From NCBI GenBank assembly GCA_023402395.1, contig JAEYGI010000040.1, positions 558,001-622,000 of the forward strand: 64,000 nucleotides of DNA, read 5' to 3'. The notes below the pieces were generated by a model, which did no database searches, was not told the origin of the DNA, and saw only the letters and a program-made list of their open reading frames with translations. Position numbers and translations under genes: made by a program. Numbering within the stretch: position 1 is the first letter of the stretch; each line of letters begins with the position of its first letter. The DNA comes from Bacillota bacterium. Its GTDB lineage: Bacteria; Bacillota; UBA4882; UBA8346. Shown piece after piece: positions 52,298-60,875 of the stretch.

Positions 52298-52813
52298 ATG
52301 GCAAAATGGGATCATGAAGAAGAGGAAGGATCCAAGTACTCGAAACGCAGTTTCTTTGAGAAATTTTTGGGAGTCTTTGGGTTCGAGGCCGAGGACATTA
52401 TTGAGGAAGAAGAAGCAGCCGCGCTTGAAGAACCGTCACGCAAGGAACCAAAGGAACGTGGCAAACTGGTGACCATCAATCAGGCGAGACCGGTCCGGAT
52501 GCTTATCGTCGAGCCTACTTCCTTTGAAGAAGTTCAAGGTCTGGTTGACCATTTGAAGAATAAACGGGCCGTAATCATTAACTTAGAAGATATTGATAAG
52601 AGTTTGGCAAAACGAATCGCCGATTTCATGGGAGGCGCAATCTATGCCCTGGACGGAACGATGCAAAAGGTCAGCGGTTCTATTTTTCTCTTTACCCCGC
52701 AAAATATTGAGGTGTCCGCGCCCCCCAAAGCCGTCTTTCGAGATAAGGAGAAAGAGTGGTCCAATCCCAGCGGAGGTTCCGCACCGTTTATGAGAAATGA
52801 TCGGGAAAGGTAG
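52298..52813 (+). CDS. sepF: Cell division protein SepF
   Basis: 171 residues. A short N-terminal stretch (about 10-28, KRSFFEKFLGVFGF) could act as membrane anchor, followed by an acidic linker. The SepF domain is about 55-140 (ARPVRMLIVEPTSFEEVQGLVDHLKNKRAVIINLEDIDKSLAKRIADFMGGAIYALDGTMQKVSGSIFLFTP). It lines FtsZ rings on the membrane. ATG 52298 has AGGTGAGG upstream; the open frame begins earlier, inside ylmE. Confidence 0.95.
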   Translation: MAKWDHEEEEGSKYSKRSFFEKFLGVFGFEAEDIIEEEEAAALEEPSRKEPKERGKLVTINQARPVRMLIVEPTSFEEVQGLVDHLKNKRAVIINLEDIDKSLAKRIADFMGGAIYALDGTMQKVSGSIFLFTPQNIEVSAPPKAVFRDKEKEWSNPSGGSAPFMRNDRER

Positions 52814-52823
52814 GTAAGCGACC

Positions 52824-53633
52824 GTGGTTGAATTGGGTGTCATCGGCGGTGGAGCCATGGGTTCGGCGCTGATTAACGGTGTGATTCGAAATGGTTTGAT
52901 TAGCTCGGACCAGATCGCTCTGGTTGAACTGGATCAAGCTCGGGGTCAGGCATTAAAAAGCAGCCTGGGGATAAACTTAATCGAGTCACCCGAAGAATTG
53001 GTGCGGAATTGTCGGACCATTATCCTGGCGGTCAAGCCGCTTCATTTGCCGGGAGTTCTTAGGGAAATTGCCTTCCAATGCAATGAGGAGCATTTGTTAA
53101 TTTCCATTGCCGCCGGAATTCAACTGGAAGGAATGGAAGGCCTTGTGCCAGGGTCGCGTTGCGTTCGGGTGATGCCAAACACTCCTGCTCGAATTGGAAA
53201 AGGCGTATCTGCCTATTGTCTGGGGCGTAAGGCATTATCCGGGGACGCCGAGAAGGTCGAAGCGGTGTTGAGGTGCGTCGGGAAAGTGTTGCGGGTAACC
53301 GAGGACAAACTAGACGCAGTAACCGCGTTAAGTGGCAGCGGACCGGCTTATGTCTATTATTTTCTCGATTCGTTGATTAATGCTGGCGTATTGTTGGGAC
53401 TGACCCGTAAGGACGCCGCGATGCTTGCCGTGGAAACGGTGCTGGGGACGGCGGAGTTGTTGAAGAGTTCCGGCGAGCATCCTCATCAGTTGATGAATGA
53501 AGTTACTTCACCTGGGGGAACAACGGCTGCGGCATTGTATGAATTGGAAAAGGCGGCTTTCGCGGGAATCGTGATGCAAGCCGTTCAAGCCGCCGCGGTG
53601 CGTTCCAAAGAGCTTGGAAAAGGGAATGGGTGA
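52824..53633 (+). CDS. proC: Pyrroline-5-carboxylate reductase
   Basis: 269 residues. GVIGGGAMGSALINGVI binds NAD(P)H; LAVKPLHLPGVL, IAAGIQLEGMEG, RVMPNTPARIGKG, ALSGSGPAYVYYFLDSLINAGVLLGL and EVTSPGGTTAAALYELE are classical. It makes proline, and often sits in this cluster. The GTG start follows the sepF stop after 10 bp, with an AGGTAGGT site overlapping the junction. Confidence 0.97.
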   Translation: MVELGVIGGGAMGSALINGVIRNGLISSDQIALVELDQARGQALKSSLGINLIESPEELVRNCRTIILAVKPLHLPGVLREIAFQCNEEHLLISIAAGIQLEGMEGLVPGSRCVRVMPNTPARIGKGVSAYCLGRKALSGDAEKVEAVLRCVGKVLRVTEDKLDAVTALSGSGPAYVYYFLDSLINAGVLLGLTRKDAAMLAVETVLGTAELLKSSGEHPHQLMNEVTSPGGTTAAALYELEKAAFAGIVMQAVQAAAVRSKELGKGNG

Positions 53634-53639
53634 CCTCCT

Positions 53640-54398
53640 ATGGAGACTCAGGAAGAGGTAAAAAGGTTTCTAGCGCGGATTACCGAGATCGGCGAACGAT
53701 GTCTCCGCCGCCAGGAGCCGGAGTGGACCGATTTTCTGGATCCTTCTCAATTGGAACAAGCCAAGGCTAATTTGACCTGGAACAGCGGAATCCGGTTCCG
53801 GGTTTTCGGAGGGTATCCAAAGGCCGAACGACAACGTCTGGTGGTGTATCCTGATTATTATCTGGCCGAAACGATTGAGCCCCCGTTGGGGTTTCTGGAG
53901 ATCAGGGCGAACGGCGATGAGTCCTTGTCTCACCGGGATTTCTTGGGGGCACTTCTGGCTCTGGGAATAAAGCGGGAAAAATTAGGAGACTTATTGGTTG
54001 CCGATTCGATCTGTCAGGTCATTACCACTCCGGAGATGCTCCCGTTAATCATCAGCCAACTGACACAGGTCGGGAACAACCGGGTCATGGTCTCAGAGAT
54101 TGAGCCGGAACAGCTTAATATACCGAATCTGCGGGAAAAGGAAATAAGGACTACTGTCGCTTCACTACGCTTGGACGCCATTGCCGCGCTGGGATTCGGC
54201 GAGTCCCGGACCAAGATGGCCCGGGAGATCAAAGCAGAACGAATCAAAGTCAATTGGCGGCCGGTTAAAAATCCCGACCAGACGGTCAACCCGGGAGATA
54301 TCATATCCATGCGGGGCCGTGGCCGGGTAGTGTTCCGGGAAACGACCGGAACCTCCAAGAAGGGAAGGCTTGGGGTGGTCTTGGTCCGCTTATTATAA
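53640..54398 (+). CDS. ylmH: S4-domain RNA-binding protein YlmH
   Basis: 252 residues. N-terminal YlmH region (FLDPSQLEQAK, FRVFGGYPKAERQRLVVYP, DFLGALLALGIKREKLGDLLV) and a C-terminal S4 domain (TVASLRLDAIAALGFGESRTKMAREIKAERIKVNWRPVKNPDQTVNPGDIISMRGRGRV, about 180-240). S4 proteins of this type bind ribosomal RNA; YlmH takes part in ribosome quality control (RqcP paralogue) in B. subtilis. It follows proC by 6 bp. Confidence 0.94.
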   Translation: METQEEVKRFLARITEIGERCLRRQEPEWTDFLDPSQLEQAKANLTWNSGIRFRVFGGYPKAERQRLVVYPDYYLAETIEPPLGFLEIRANGDESLSHRDFLGALLALGIKREKLGDLLVADSICQVITTPEMLPLIISQLTQVGNNRVMVSEIEPEQLNIPNLREKEIRTTVASLRLDAIAALGFGESRTKMAREIKAERIKVNWRPVKNPDQTVNPGDIISMRGRGRVVFRETTGTSKKGRLGVVLVRLL

Positions 54399-54431
54399 TC
54401 CAACGATAAGATATTGAAGGAGGGATATTCG

Positions 54432-54971
54432 ATGCTAACCCCGGTTGAAGTGGAAACCATGGTGTTCCGTCGCGGAATGCGCGGTTACCGGGTTGCCGAG
54501 GTCCAGGAGTTTATGTCGAAAATTACGGCGGATTATGAGTTTTTATATCGTGAAAACAATCAGCTTAAACTGAAACTGGAGGAGACTCAGTCAAAGCTCG
54601 ACCAATACATCTCCAAGGAAGAGACTCTCCGGAACGCGCTGGTTTTAGCTCAGGAGACCGCTGAGGAACAAGTCAATTCAGCCAAGATTAAAGCCGATAT
54701 TTTTGTGCGCGAAGCACAGCTTCAAGCGGAACAGATCCGCCAGCAGGTGAAAGACGAGATTCAGTCGGAATTACAACGATTAGCTTGGTTGAAAAGCCAG
54801 GCCGACTTATTTAAATGTCAATTTCGTACTTTCCTCAACGCGCTAATCGAGATGGCCGATCAAAATCTCGACATGAAAGTTGTCTGGGAGCATATTCAAA
54901 AAAATAACCTGGCCGGCAACTCCGAGACTGCCGCCACGATTCGGGAAGCCGCTGCAGCCAAGGAAGAATAG
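54432..54971 (+). CDS. divIVA: Cell-pole/division protein DivIVA
   Basis: 179 residues. The N-terminal membrane-binding region is MLTPVEVETMVFRRGMRGYRVAEVQEFMSKITADYE, followed by coiled coil (about 40-140, heptads with QLKLKLEETQSKLDQ). The tail has KNNLAGNSETAATIREAAAAKEE. It targets curved membrane at septa and poles. ATG 54432 has GGAGGG seven bases before. It is the last gene of the forward division cluster. Confidence 0.95.
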   Translation: MLTPVEVETMVFRRGMRGYRVAEVQEFMSKITADYEFLYRENNQLKLKLEETQSKLDQYISKEETLRNALVLAQETAEEQVNSAKIKADIFVREAQLQAEQIRQQVKDEIQSELQRLAWLKSQADLFKCQFRTFLNALIEMADQNLDMKVVWEHIQKNNLAGNSETAATIREAAAAKEE

Positions 54972-54988
54972 TCATTGGGACCTCAAGT

Positions 54989-55525
54989 TTAAGGCCTGGT
55001 AATGGATGGTCCTAAGATTAAAGCGAGGATCAAGGCCACTACTTCACAGACCAGACCGGTGACGAGAATATGGCGGCTATCTTTAATGTTGACTGATCCC
55101 AGGTACAAAGAGTACACATAAAAGGTGGTTTCACTGCTTCCTTGGATAATCGAAGCGGTGATCCCCAGATTGGTGTCCGGCCCGAACTTACTTAACAATT
55201 CGGCAGTAATTCCCAAAGAAGCGGATCCCGAAAGCGGTTTTAGGAGCCCTAATGTTAAAAGGTCGGGGTGGATCCCCATTAATTGCAAAAGGGGGCTCAA
55301 GAGCTTAACGGTGTTATCCAAAGCTCCGGAAGTCCGGAAAATCCCGACCGCCACAAAGATTGCCAGAATATACGGGGTTAGCTTGATGGTGGTCTTAATG
55401 CCTTCCATGGCTCCTTGTACAAAGACCTCATACATTGGAACCTTTTGTTTAATCCCCGCCGCCAAAACAATCAATAGGAAAACGGGGATCGTCCAATATG
55501 AGAGCTTCAGTAATCCGTCAATCAT
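54989..55525 (-). CDS. spmB: Spore maturation protein B
   Basis: 178 residues, hydrophobic. YEVFVQGAMEGIKTTIKLTPYILAIFVAVGIFRTSGALD, LLKPLSGSASLGITAELLSKFGPDT, LGITASIIQGSSETTFYVYSLYLGS match SpmB (a YjiG/nucleoside-recognition membrane family). Needed with SpmA for spore core dehydration in Bacillus. It starts within spmA's last 8 bases, so it is translationally coupled. Confidence 0.95.
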   Translation of the reverse strand: MIDGLLKLSYWTIPVFLLIVLAAGIKQKVPMYEVFVQGAMEGIKTTIKLTPYILAIFVAVGIFRTSGALDNTVKLLSPLLQLMGIHPDLLTLGLLKPLSGSASLGITAELLSKFGPDTNLGITASIIQGSSETTFYVYSLYLGSVNIKDSRHILVTGLVCEVVALILALILGPSITRP

Positions 55526-56129
55526 TATTCAATCGCTTCTTTCGCGTCAGCCAAGCAGACCAGTGCAAAGCCAGAAAATTAAAGGTCAGGCCGGCGAGGG
55601 TGGCCGCCAGAGTAATTACGAACACCGGAATCAGGACCAGCGCCGGGTTTGTCGAGCCGGCTTGGGAGCGGATAGCGATTAACGTCGTGGGGATAACGCT
55701 TAATCCCCCAAAAATGATCGTCATAAACGTACAAATGTCATTGGAAGCCCGCTTCGGTTCCGGATTCAATTCGGTCAATTCCGCCATGGCCTTTAGTCCT
55801 AAAGGCGTTGCGACATTTCCAAGTCCAAGAAGGTTAGCGGCCATGGTCATCGATATCAGCCCTAAGGCTTTCTTTTGAAGGCGCAACATGGGAAACAACT
55901 GTCGGAACAGCGGTTGAAACAATCGCGCGATCATCTCGGTGATCCGGGAAGCTTCCGCAATCTTTAAAATTCCGGTCCAAAAGGCAATCATTCCCGCTAA
56001 GCCGAAGCTGAACTCCACCGCTTTTGCCGCGCTGGTAAAAATGATATCCGAGATCAACATGGTTTTGCCATTGAAAGCGGCAGTAATAATCCCAAAGCCG
56101 ACCAGGAACATCCAAACGGCATTGATCAT
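55518..56129 (-). CDS. spmA: Spore maturation protein A
   Basis: 203 residues. AVWMFLVGFGIITAAFNGKTML, KAVEFSFGLAGMIAFWTGILKIAE, ALGLISMTMAANLLGLGNVATPLGLKAMAELTELN and SNDICTFMTIIFGGLSVIPTTLIAIRSQAGSTNP match SpmA. The minus-strand AGGAGGTG ribosome site lies seven bases before ATG 56129. Both spm genes face the divIVA cluster tail to tail, and the divergent whiA starts 190 bp away. Confidence 0.95.
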   Translation of the reverse strand: MINAVWMFLVGFGIITAAFNGKTMLISDIIFTSAAKAVEFSFGLAGMIAFWTGILKIAEASRITEMIARLFQPLFRQLFPMLRLQKKALGLISMTMAANLLGLGNVATPLGLKAMAELTELNPEPKRASNDICTFMTIIFGGLSVIPTTLIAIRSQAGSTNPALVLIPVFVITLAATLAGLTFNFLALHWSAWLTRKKRLNND

Positions 56130-56319
56130 GACAGCACCTCCTCTTGCAGCTGTAGTAAAGTTTACTATCCGTCGCCTCGGCGACTTATTGAATATTGGGA
56201 GATTCTATTTCTAGATGGTGACATTACCTTTTCCGGCTGTGAATGGATTGATCTACTTATAATCCATATTATACTTGGATCAGGCGTGATATTCCCACTT
56301 TTCGGTTTAGGACGGTTCC

Positions 56320-57312
56320 ATGGAAACTTTTTCGCAATTGACAAAAGAAGAAGTCGCTCGAACCCCGCTGCCCCGCTGCGCACAATGTATGAATGCTGAA
56401 CTATCCGCTTTCATTCATATGTCCGGTAGCATCCATCTGGCCGGTAAAGAGCGTTTTTCACTGTCAATCACCAATGAGTCCGCTGCCATTGCCCGCCGGA
56501 TTGTAAAGTTGGTCAAAGCTTGTTCCGGATTGGAACGAGAAGTTTTGATGGAGCAGTTGGAAAAATTGGGCCGAAATCATCGCTATCGGATTGTGATACC
56601 GCCACAACCAGGGTTGACGGAATTAATGGTTAAACTTGGGATGATGACCAGGGAATACCGGCTGGAAGCCGGCATTGCCTCTCATTTGGTCAAAGAGCAA
56701 TGTTGCCGGGCTTCGTTTTTGCGTGGCGCGTTCCTGGCCGGCGGTTCGATGACCGATCCTCAAAAAAAAAGCTATCACCTTGAATTGGTTACTCAAAATG
56801 AAGAATTTGCCGACGGGCTGGTGTATCTGATGAGCCTCTCCGGTTTAAAGGCGAAGATCGGCCGGAGAAAGTCCCATTACGTGGTTTATCTGAAAGAGAG
56901 TGAATCCACAGTCCGTTTTTTATCGTTGATTCAAGCGCACGCGGCGGTGCTCCGCTTGGAAGAGGTCAGAGTGATTCGCGGGTTGCGCGGGGAAGTGAAT
57001 CGCAGAGTCAATTGCGAGACGGCAAATCTCGAAAAGACGCTGAATGCCGCTTGGGAACAGGTTGAGGTGATCAACCAATTGATCGCGCGGGTTGGATTGA
57101 ACATTCTCCCGGCTAGTTTACGCCGCACCGCTGAACTTCGGCTCGAATATCCTGAAGCCACGCTGAAAGAGTTAGGTGAGTATCACCGGCCGCCTATTAG
57201 TAAATCAGCGGTAAATCACCGGTTGCGCATGATCCGGGAATATGTAAAAAATTTTTCCGAAGAAGAAGGAATTCCTTCTCAAAAAGAGAATGATACGAAG
57301 CAGAGGGAATAA
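56320..57312 (+). CDS. whiA: DNA-binding protein WhiA
   Basis: 330 residues. N-terminal half is a degenerate LAGLIDADG fold (NAELSAFIHMSGSIHLAGKERFSLSITNESAAIARRIVKLVKA ... FLRGAFLAGGSM). The C-terminal helix-turn-helix is LRRTAELRLEYPEATLKELGEYHRPPISKSAVNHRLRMI. In Firmicutes WhiA affects division and chromosome segregation; in actinomycetes it controls sporulation. It is followed by cggR after 99 bp. Confidence 0.95.
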   Translation: METFSQLTKEEVARTPLPRCAQCMNAELSAFIHMSGSIHLAGKERFSLSITNESAAIARRIVKLVKACSGLEREVLMEQLEKLGRNHRYRIVIPPQPGLTELMVKLGMMTREYRLEAGIASHLVKEQCCRASFLRGAFLAGGSMTDPQKKSYHLELVTQNEEFADGLVYLMSLSGLKAKIGRRKSHYVVYLKESESTVRFLSLIQAHAAVLRLEEVRVIRGLRGEVNRRVNCETANLEKTLNAAWEQVEVINQLIARVGLNILPASLRRTAELRLEYPEATLKELGEYHRPPISKSAVNHRLRMIREYVKNFSEEEGIPSQKENDTKQRE

Positions 57313-57336
57313 TTTCTGGTAAGGTTAATAATTTTT

Positions 57337-57391
57337 TTGTAGTTGGTGGGACACAATTGTTACAATCGGGACAAAATTCAACCCACTCGAA
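57337..57391 (+). promoter_or_regulatory. cggR promoter and CggR operator with two GGGAC half-sites 20 bp apart
   Basis: -35 TTGTAG (57337-57342), 18-bp spacer, -10 TACAAT (57361-57366). TGGGAC at 57347-57352 and CGGGAC at 57367-57372 are direct repeats spaced by 20 bp, the same spacing as the direct repeat of the known B. subtilis CggR operator (CGGGAC-N6-TGTC-N4, twice). The TGTC half-motifs are degenerate here. The match suggests control by fructose 1,6-bisphosphate. Confidence 0.65.
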
Positions 57392-57411
57392 CGGGCATAG
57401 AGGCGCCGAAA

Positions 57412-58431
57412 ATGGATAAACTCTTATCGTTACAGCAAAAAATCGTTCCCGAAGTGATCTCCCTGCTGCTTTTGCGTTATCAGATCTTACGAACGGTTCA
57501 TTTCTTGCAACCGGTTGGCCGGCGGGCTTTGGCAGACCAATTGCATCTCCAGGAACGCCGGATCCGCTCTGAAGTGGACACCCTCAAAAGCCTTCAATTA
57601 GTGATGTATTCCAGTGCCGGCATGCAAGTGACACCGGAGGGGGAAGTTTTGTTATGGGAGATTGAGCGATATATCCGCGAAATCCAAGGACTAAATTCGC
57701 TCGAACAAAAGATTGCCGAACGTTATGGCGTGAAGCAGGTTATGGCTGTCTCCGGTGACGCTGACTTGGATGATACGGTGAAAAAAGCTTTGGCCCGGGT
57801 CACTGCCGGGTATTTAAATAAAAAATTGAGCGACGGTTCAATTTTGGCGGTCACTGGCGGAACGACTCTCGCCGAAGTGGCCGCGGCCTTGATCTCGCCA
57901 ACCATTAAACGCAATATCACGGTGATTCCCGCCCGGGGTGGCCTGGGCGAGGAGGTCGAAATTCAGGCCAATGCCGTGGCAGCCAATATTGCCAAGGGGT
58001 TGGGAGCGGGCTACCGCTTGTTGCATGCTCCCGATGACCTTGGCGAACAGACCATGCAGTCCATCGCCAACGAGCCAAAGATTAAAGAGATTTTGGATAT
58101 GGTCCGAAAGGCCGATATTGTGCTCCATGGGATAGGTACGGCCGAAGAGATGGCCCGGCGGCGCGGCATGCCCGAACCGAGAATTGCGGAGATCATCAAT
58201 GGCGGTGCCGTTGGAGAGGCTTTCGGATATTATTTCGCTATTGACGGGAGTGTGGTTCATTCCACGTCCAGTGTGGGCCTGCAGCTTCAGGAGTTAAAAA
58301 TGATCGGCGAAGTGGTGGCGGTGGCCGGTGGAACCAGTAAGGCCGATGCTGTCCGGGCCGTTTTGTCTAATGCGCCCCGGGATGTTCTGATCATTGACGA
58401 AGGCGCGGGACGGTCGCTAGTGGAAATGTAA
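57412..58431 (+). CDS. cggR: Central glycolytic genes regulator CggR (SorC family)
   Basis: 339 residues. N-terminal winged helix (about 5-85, RRALADQLHLQERRIRSEVDTLKSLQLV) and a SorC sugar-phosphate domain (VTGGTTLAEVAAAL, VIPARGGLGEEVEIQANAVAANIA, HGIGTAEEMARRRGMPE, INGGAVGEAFGYYFAIDG, VAVAGGTSKADAVRAVLSNAPRDVLIIDEGAG). It represses the gap operon until fructose 1,6-bisphosphate binds. ATG 57412 is chosen over GTG 57343, which lies in the promoter. It is 49 bp from gapA. Confidence 0.95.
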   Translation: MDKLLSLQQKIVPEVISLLLLRYQILRTVHFLQPVGRRALADQLHLQERRIRSEVDTLKSLQLVMYSSAGMQVTPEGEVLLWEIERYIREIQGLNSLEQKIAERYGVKQVMAVSGDADLDDTVKKALARVTAGYLNKKLSDGSILAVTGGTTLAEVAAALISPTIKRNITVIPARGGLGEEVEIQANAVAANIAKGLGAGYRLLHAPDDLGEQTMQSIANEPKIKEILDMVRKADIVLHGIGTAEEMARRRGMPEPRIAEIINGGAVGEAFGYYFAIDGSVVHSTSSVGLQLQELKMIGEVVAVAGGTSKADAVRAVLSNAPRDVLIIDEGAGRSLVEM

Positions 58432-58480
58432 GGGTGTAAACGGTGTTTCACACCGAAACTATAAAAATGGAGGAATTGAA

Positions 58481-59548
58481 ATGGCGGTAAAAGTAGGAAT
58501 CAACGGCTTTGGCAGAATCGGCAGACTTGTCTTCAGTGCTTTGCACGACAAAGGGTTGCTCGGGAAAGATATCGACATCGTGGCGGTCGTCGATATCAGT
58601 ACCGATGCCAAATATTTCGCGTATCAATTGAAATATGATTCCATCCATGGCAAATTTAAGGGCCAGTTAGCCACGGAAAAGAGCAAGCCTGAGGTTGAGG
58701 ATGACGATGTCCTGATCGTCGACGGCCATAAGATTAAATGTGTCATGGCCACCAAGGATCCCAGCCAGCTTCCCTGGAAAGAGCTTGGCGTTGACTACGT
58801 TATCGAATCCACCGGTCTTTTCACCGATTCGGAAAAAGCCAAAGGGCATCTGGCTGCCGGAGCCAAGAAAGTAATCATCTCCGCCCCCGGCAAAGGAGAG
58901 GTTAAGACGATTGTCATGGGCGTCAATGAGGGCGAGTATGATCCGGCCAAGCACACCATCGTCTCCAACGCTTCCTGCACCACTAACTGCTTGGCTCCGT
59001 TGGTTCATGTCATCCTCAAGGAAGGCATCGGAATTGAAACCGGCTTGATGACCACCATCCATTCGTATACCGCTACCCAGAAAACCGTTGACGGGCCATC
59101 CAAAAAGGATTGGCGCGGCGGTCGCGCGGCGGCCATCAATATCATTCCTTCCACCACCGGCGCGGCGAAAGCGGTCGGCGAGGTATTGCCCACCACCAAA
59201 GGCAAGTTGACCGGTATGTCCTTCCGGGTGCCCACGCCTGACGTCTCCGTGGTCGATCTGACCTTCCGCGCTGAAAAAGATACTTCCATCGAAGAAATCG
59301 ACGCGCTGATGAAGAAGGCTTCCACTTCGTACCTTCAGGGGATCCTCGGCTACGCCAACGAGGAAGTCGTGTCCACCGATTTCGTTCATGACAACCGGTC
59401 GTCCATCTATGATTCGCTCGCTACCCTTCAAAACAATTTGAAGGGCGAAAAACGCTTCTTTAAGATTGTTTCCTGGTACGATAACGAATGGGGTTATTCC
59501 AACCGGGTAATTGATTTATTGTCCTATATGATTAAAAAAGACCACTAA
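58481..59548 (+). CDS. gapA: Glyceraldehyde-3-phosphate dehydrogenase, long (355-residue) type
   Basis: Catalytic SNASCTTNC with Cys at about 166, N-terminal INGFGRIGRLVFSAL, and AVVDISTDAKYFAYQLKYDSIHGKFKG. Asp in the VVDIS loop favours NAD. The extra ~20 residues compared with the usual 335 lie in the region after the first strand (EKSKPEVEDDDVLIVDGHKIKCVMATKDPSQLPWKELG). The blocks YDSIHGKFKG, LPWKELGVDYVIESTGLFT and SYTATQKTVDGPSKKDWRGGRAAAINIIPSTTGAAKAVG recall the form best known from trypanosomatid glycosomes and some bacteria. First catalytic gene of the operon. Confidence 0.96.
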   Translation: MAVKVGINGFGRIGRLVFSALHDKGLLGKDIDIVAVVDISTDAKYFAYQLKYDSIHGKFKGQLATEKSKPEVEDDDVLIVDGHKIKCVMATKDPSQLPWKELGVDYVIESTGLFTDSEKAKGHLAAGAKKVIISAPGKGEVKTIVMGVNEGEYDPAKHTIVSNASCTTNCLAPLVHVILKEGIGIETGLMTTIHSYTATQKTVDGPSKKDWRGGRAAAINIIPSTTGAAKAVGEVLPTTKGKLTGMSFRVPTPDVSVVDLTFRAEKDTSIEEIDALMKKASTSYLQGILGYANEEVVSTDFVHDNRSSIYDSLATLQNNLKGEKRFFKIVSWYDNEWGYSNRVIDLLSYMIKKDH

Positions 59549-59563
59549 TTTCAAGACTAAGGA

Positions 59564-59596
59564 TGTCAGGGGCGAAGCGCCATTTCGCCCCTGACA
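59564..59596 (+). other. gapA-pgk intergenic hairpin
   Basis: Perfect 13-bp arms TGTCAGGGGCGAA (59564-59576) and TTCGCCCCTGACA (59584-59596) around a 7-base loop. No T-run follows; the pgk ribosome site comes right after. It is better read as an mRNA processing or stability hairpin than as a terminator. Confidence 0.8.
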
Positions 59597-59616
59597 GTTT
59601 GAGAGGAGGAATTATG

Positions 59617-60804
59617 ATGAACAAATTGTCCATTGATGATATTGATGTCAAAGGAAAACGCGCCCTGGTCCGGGTCGATTTTAACGTGCCGGTCGACGAT
59701 AACGGTAATATCACCGACGACCGCCGGATCAAAGCGGCGATCCCCACCATTAAGTCGCTTTCGGATCGTGGCGCCAAAGTGATTTTAGTATCCCATTTCG
59801 GCCGGCCGAAGGGCGGCCCGGATAACAAGTATCGCATGGATGTCATGGGGAAACGTTTATCAGAACTGATGGGCAAACCCGTAATTAAGGTCAATGATTG
59901 CATCGGCAATGAACCCAAGCAGGTGATTGCCGGCCTCGCGCCCGGCGGCATCGTATTATTGGAGAACGTCCGTTTTTATAAGGAAGAAGAGGCCAACGAC
60001 GAGGCGTTCGCGAAAAAATTGGCCGAACTCGCCGATATTTACGTCAATGACGCCTTTGGAACCGCCCACCGGGCGCATGCTTCCACGGCTGGAGTGGCCA
60101 AGTTCCTTCAACCGGCAGTCTCCGGTTACTTAATGCAAAAAGAGATTGAAATTATGGGCAAAGCCCTTTCCAATCCGGAACGGCCGTTCGTTGCCATTCT
60201 GGGCGGGGCGAAGGTCGCCGACAAGCTGGGTGTCATTAAGAACTTGCTCAATAAAGTCGACAGCTTGATTATCGGCGGCGGTATGGCTTATACTTTCCTG
60301 AAGGCGCAAGGGTTGGAAATCGGCCGTTCGTTGCTGGACGCGGACCGGATCGAATTCGCCAAAGAAATGATGGCGACGGCCGCGCAAAAAGGGGTCAAAA
60401 TTCTGCTTCCCGTGGATACCGTGGTGGCCGATAATTTCAAGAAACCCACCTTCCATAAGACCGTGTCCTGCGACCAAATCCCCGCCGACCTGGAAGGGGT
60501 CGATATCGGACCGGAAACCGTCAAAATTTTCTCCCAAGCCGTCCTCGGCGCCAAAACCGTGATTTGGAACGGACCGATGGGCGTCTTTGAAGTGCCGGAG
60601 TTTGCGGCGGGAACCAAGGCTATTGCCGATGCTATGGCCAAGTGCCCGGGTACGACCATTATCGGCGGCGGGGATTCGGCGGCTGCGGTCGAACAAATGG
60701 GCTATGCCGAACAAATGACTCACGTGTCAACCGGTGGCGGCGCTTCGCTGGAATTCATGGAAGGGATCGAGCTGCCCGGCGTGGCTGCGTTGTCCGACAA
60801 ATAG
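59617..60804 (+). CDS. pgk: Phosphoglycerate kinase
   Basis: 395 residues. ALVRVDFNVPV, KVILVSHFGRPKG, FVNDAFGTAHRAHAS-like VNDAFG, GGAKVADKLGVI, NGPMGVFE and IIGGGDSAAAV are standard. It makes ATP from 1,3-bisphosphoglycerate. Two ATGs (59614, 59617) lie behind AGGAGG; the second has the better 7-base spacing. A longer open frame starting at 59563 would include the hairpin and is rejected. Confidence 0.97.
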   Translation: MNKLSIDDIDVKGKRALVRVDFNVPVDDNGNITDDRRIKAAIPTIKSLSDRGAKVILVSHFGRPKGGPDNKYRMDVMGKRLSELMGKPVIKVNDCIGNEPKQVIAGLAPGGIVLLENVRFYKEEEANDEAFAKKLAELADIYVNDAFGTAHRAHASTAGVAKFLQPAVSGYLMQKEIEIMGKALSNPERPFVAILGGAKVADKLGVIKNLLNKVDSLIIGGGMAYTFLKAQGLEIGRSLLDADRIEFAKEMMATAAQKGVKILLPVDTVVADNFKKPTFHKTVSCDQIPADLEGVDIGPETVKIFSQAVLGAKTVIWNGPMGVFEVPEFAAGTKAIADAMAKCPGTTIIGGGDSAAAVEQMGYAEQMTHVSTGGGASLEFMEGIELPGVAALSDK

Positions 60805-60819
60805 ATCAGTCCCAATTGA

Positions 60820-60854
60820 ACGGCCCGGGCTTTCGAACCGTGAGTCCGGGCCGT
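60820..60854 (+). other. pgk-tpiA intergenic hairpin
   Basis: Arms ACGGCCCGG (60820-60828) and CCGGGCCGT (60846-60854) with a 17-base loop, no T-run. Like the gapA-pgk hairpin it precedes a ribosome site (GCGGAGG). Confidence 0.7.
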
Positions 60855-60875
60855 AATCCAAAGCGGAGGTTTGCA

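Noticed and set aside
60642..60875. Upstream extension of tpiA into pgk
   Set aside because: It overlaps pgk by about 160 bp, has Arg/Gly-rich shadow composition, and ATG 60876 has the ribosome site and the family N-terminus.
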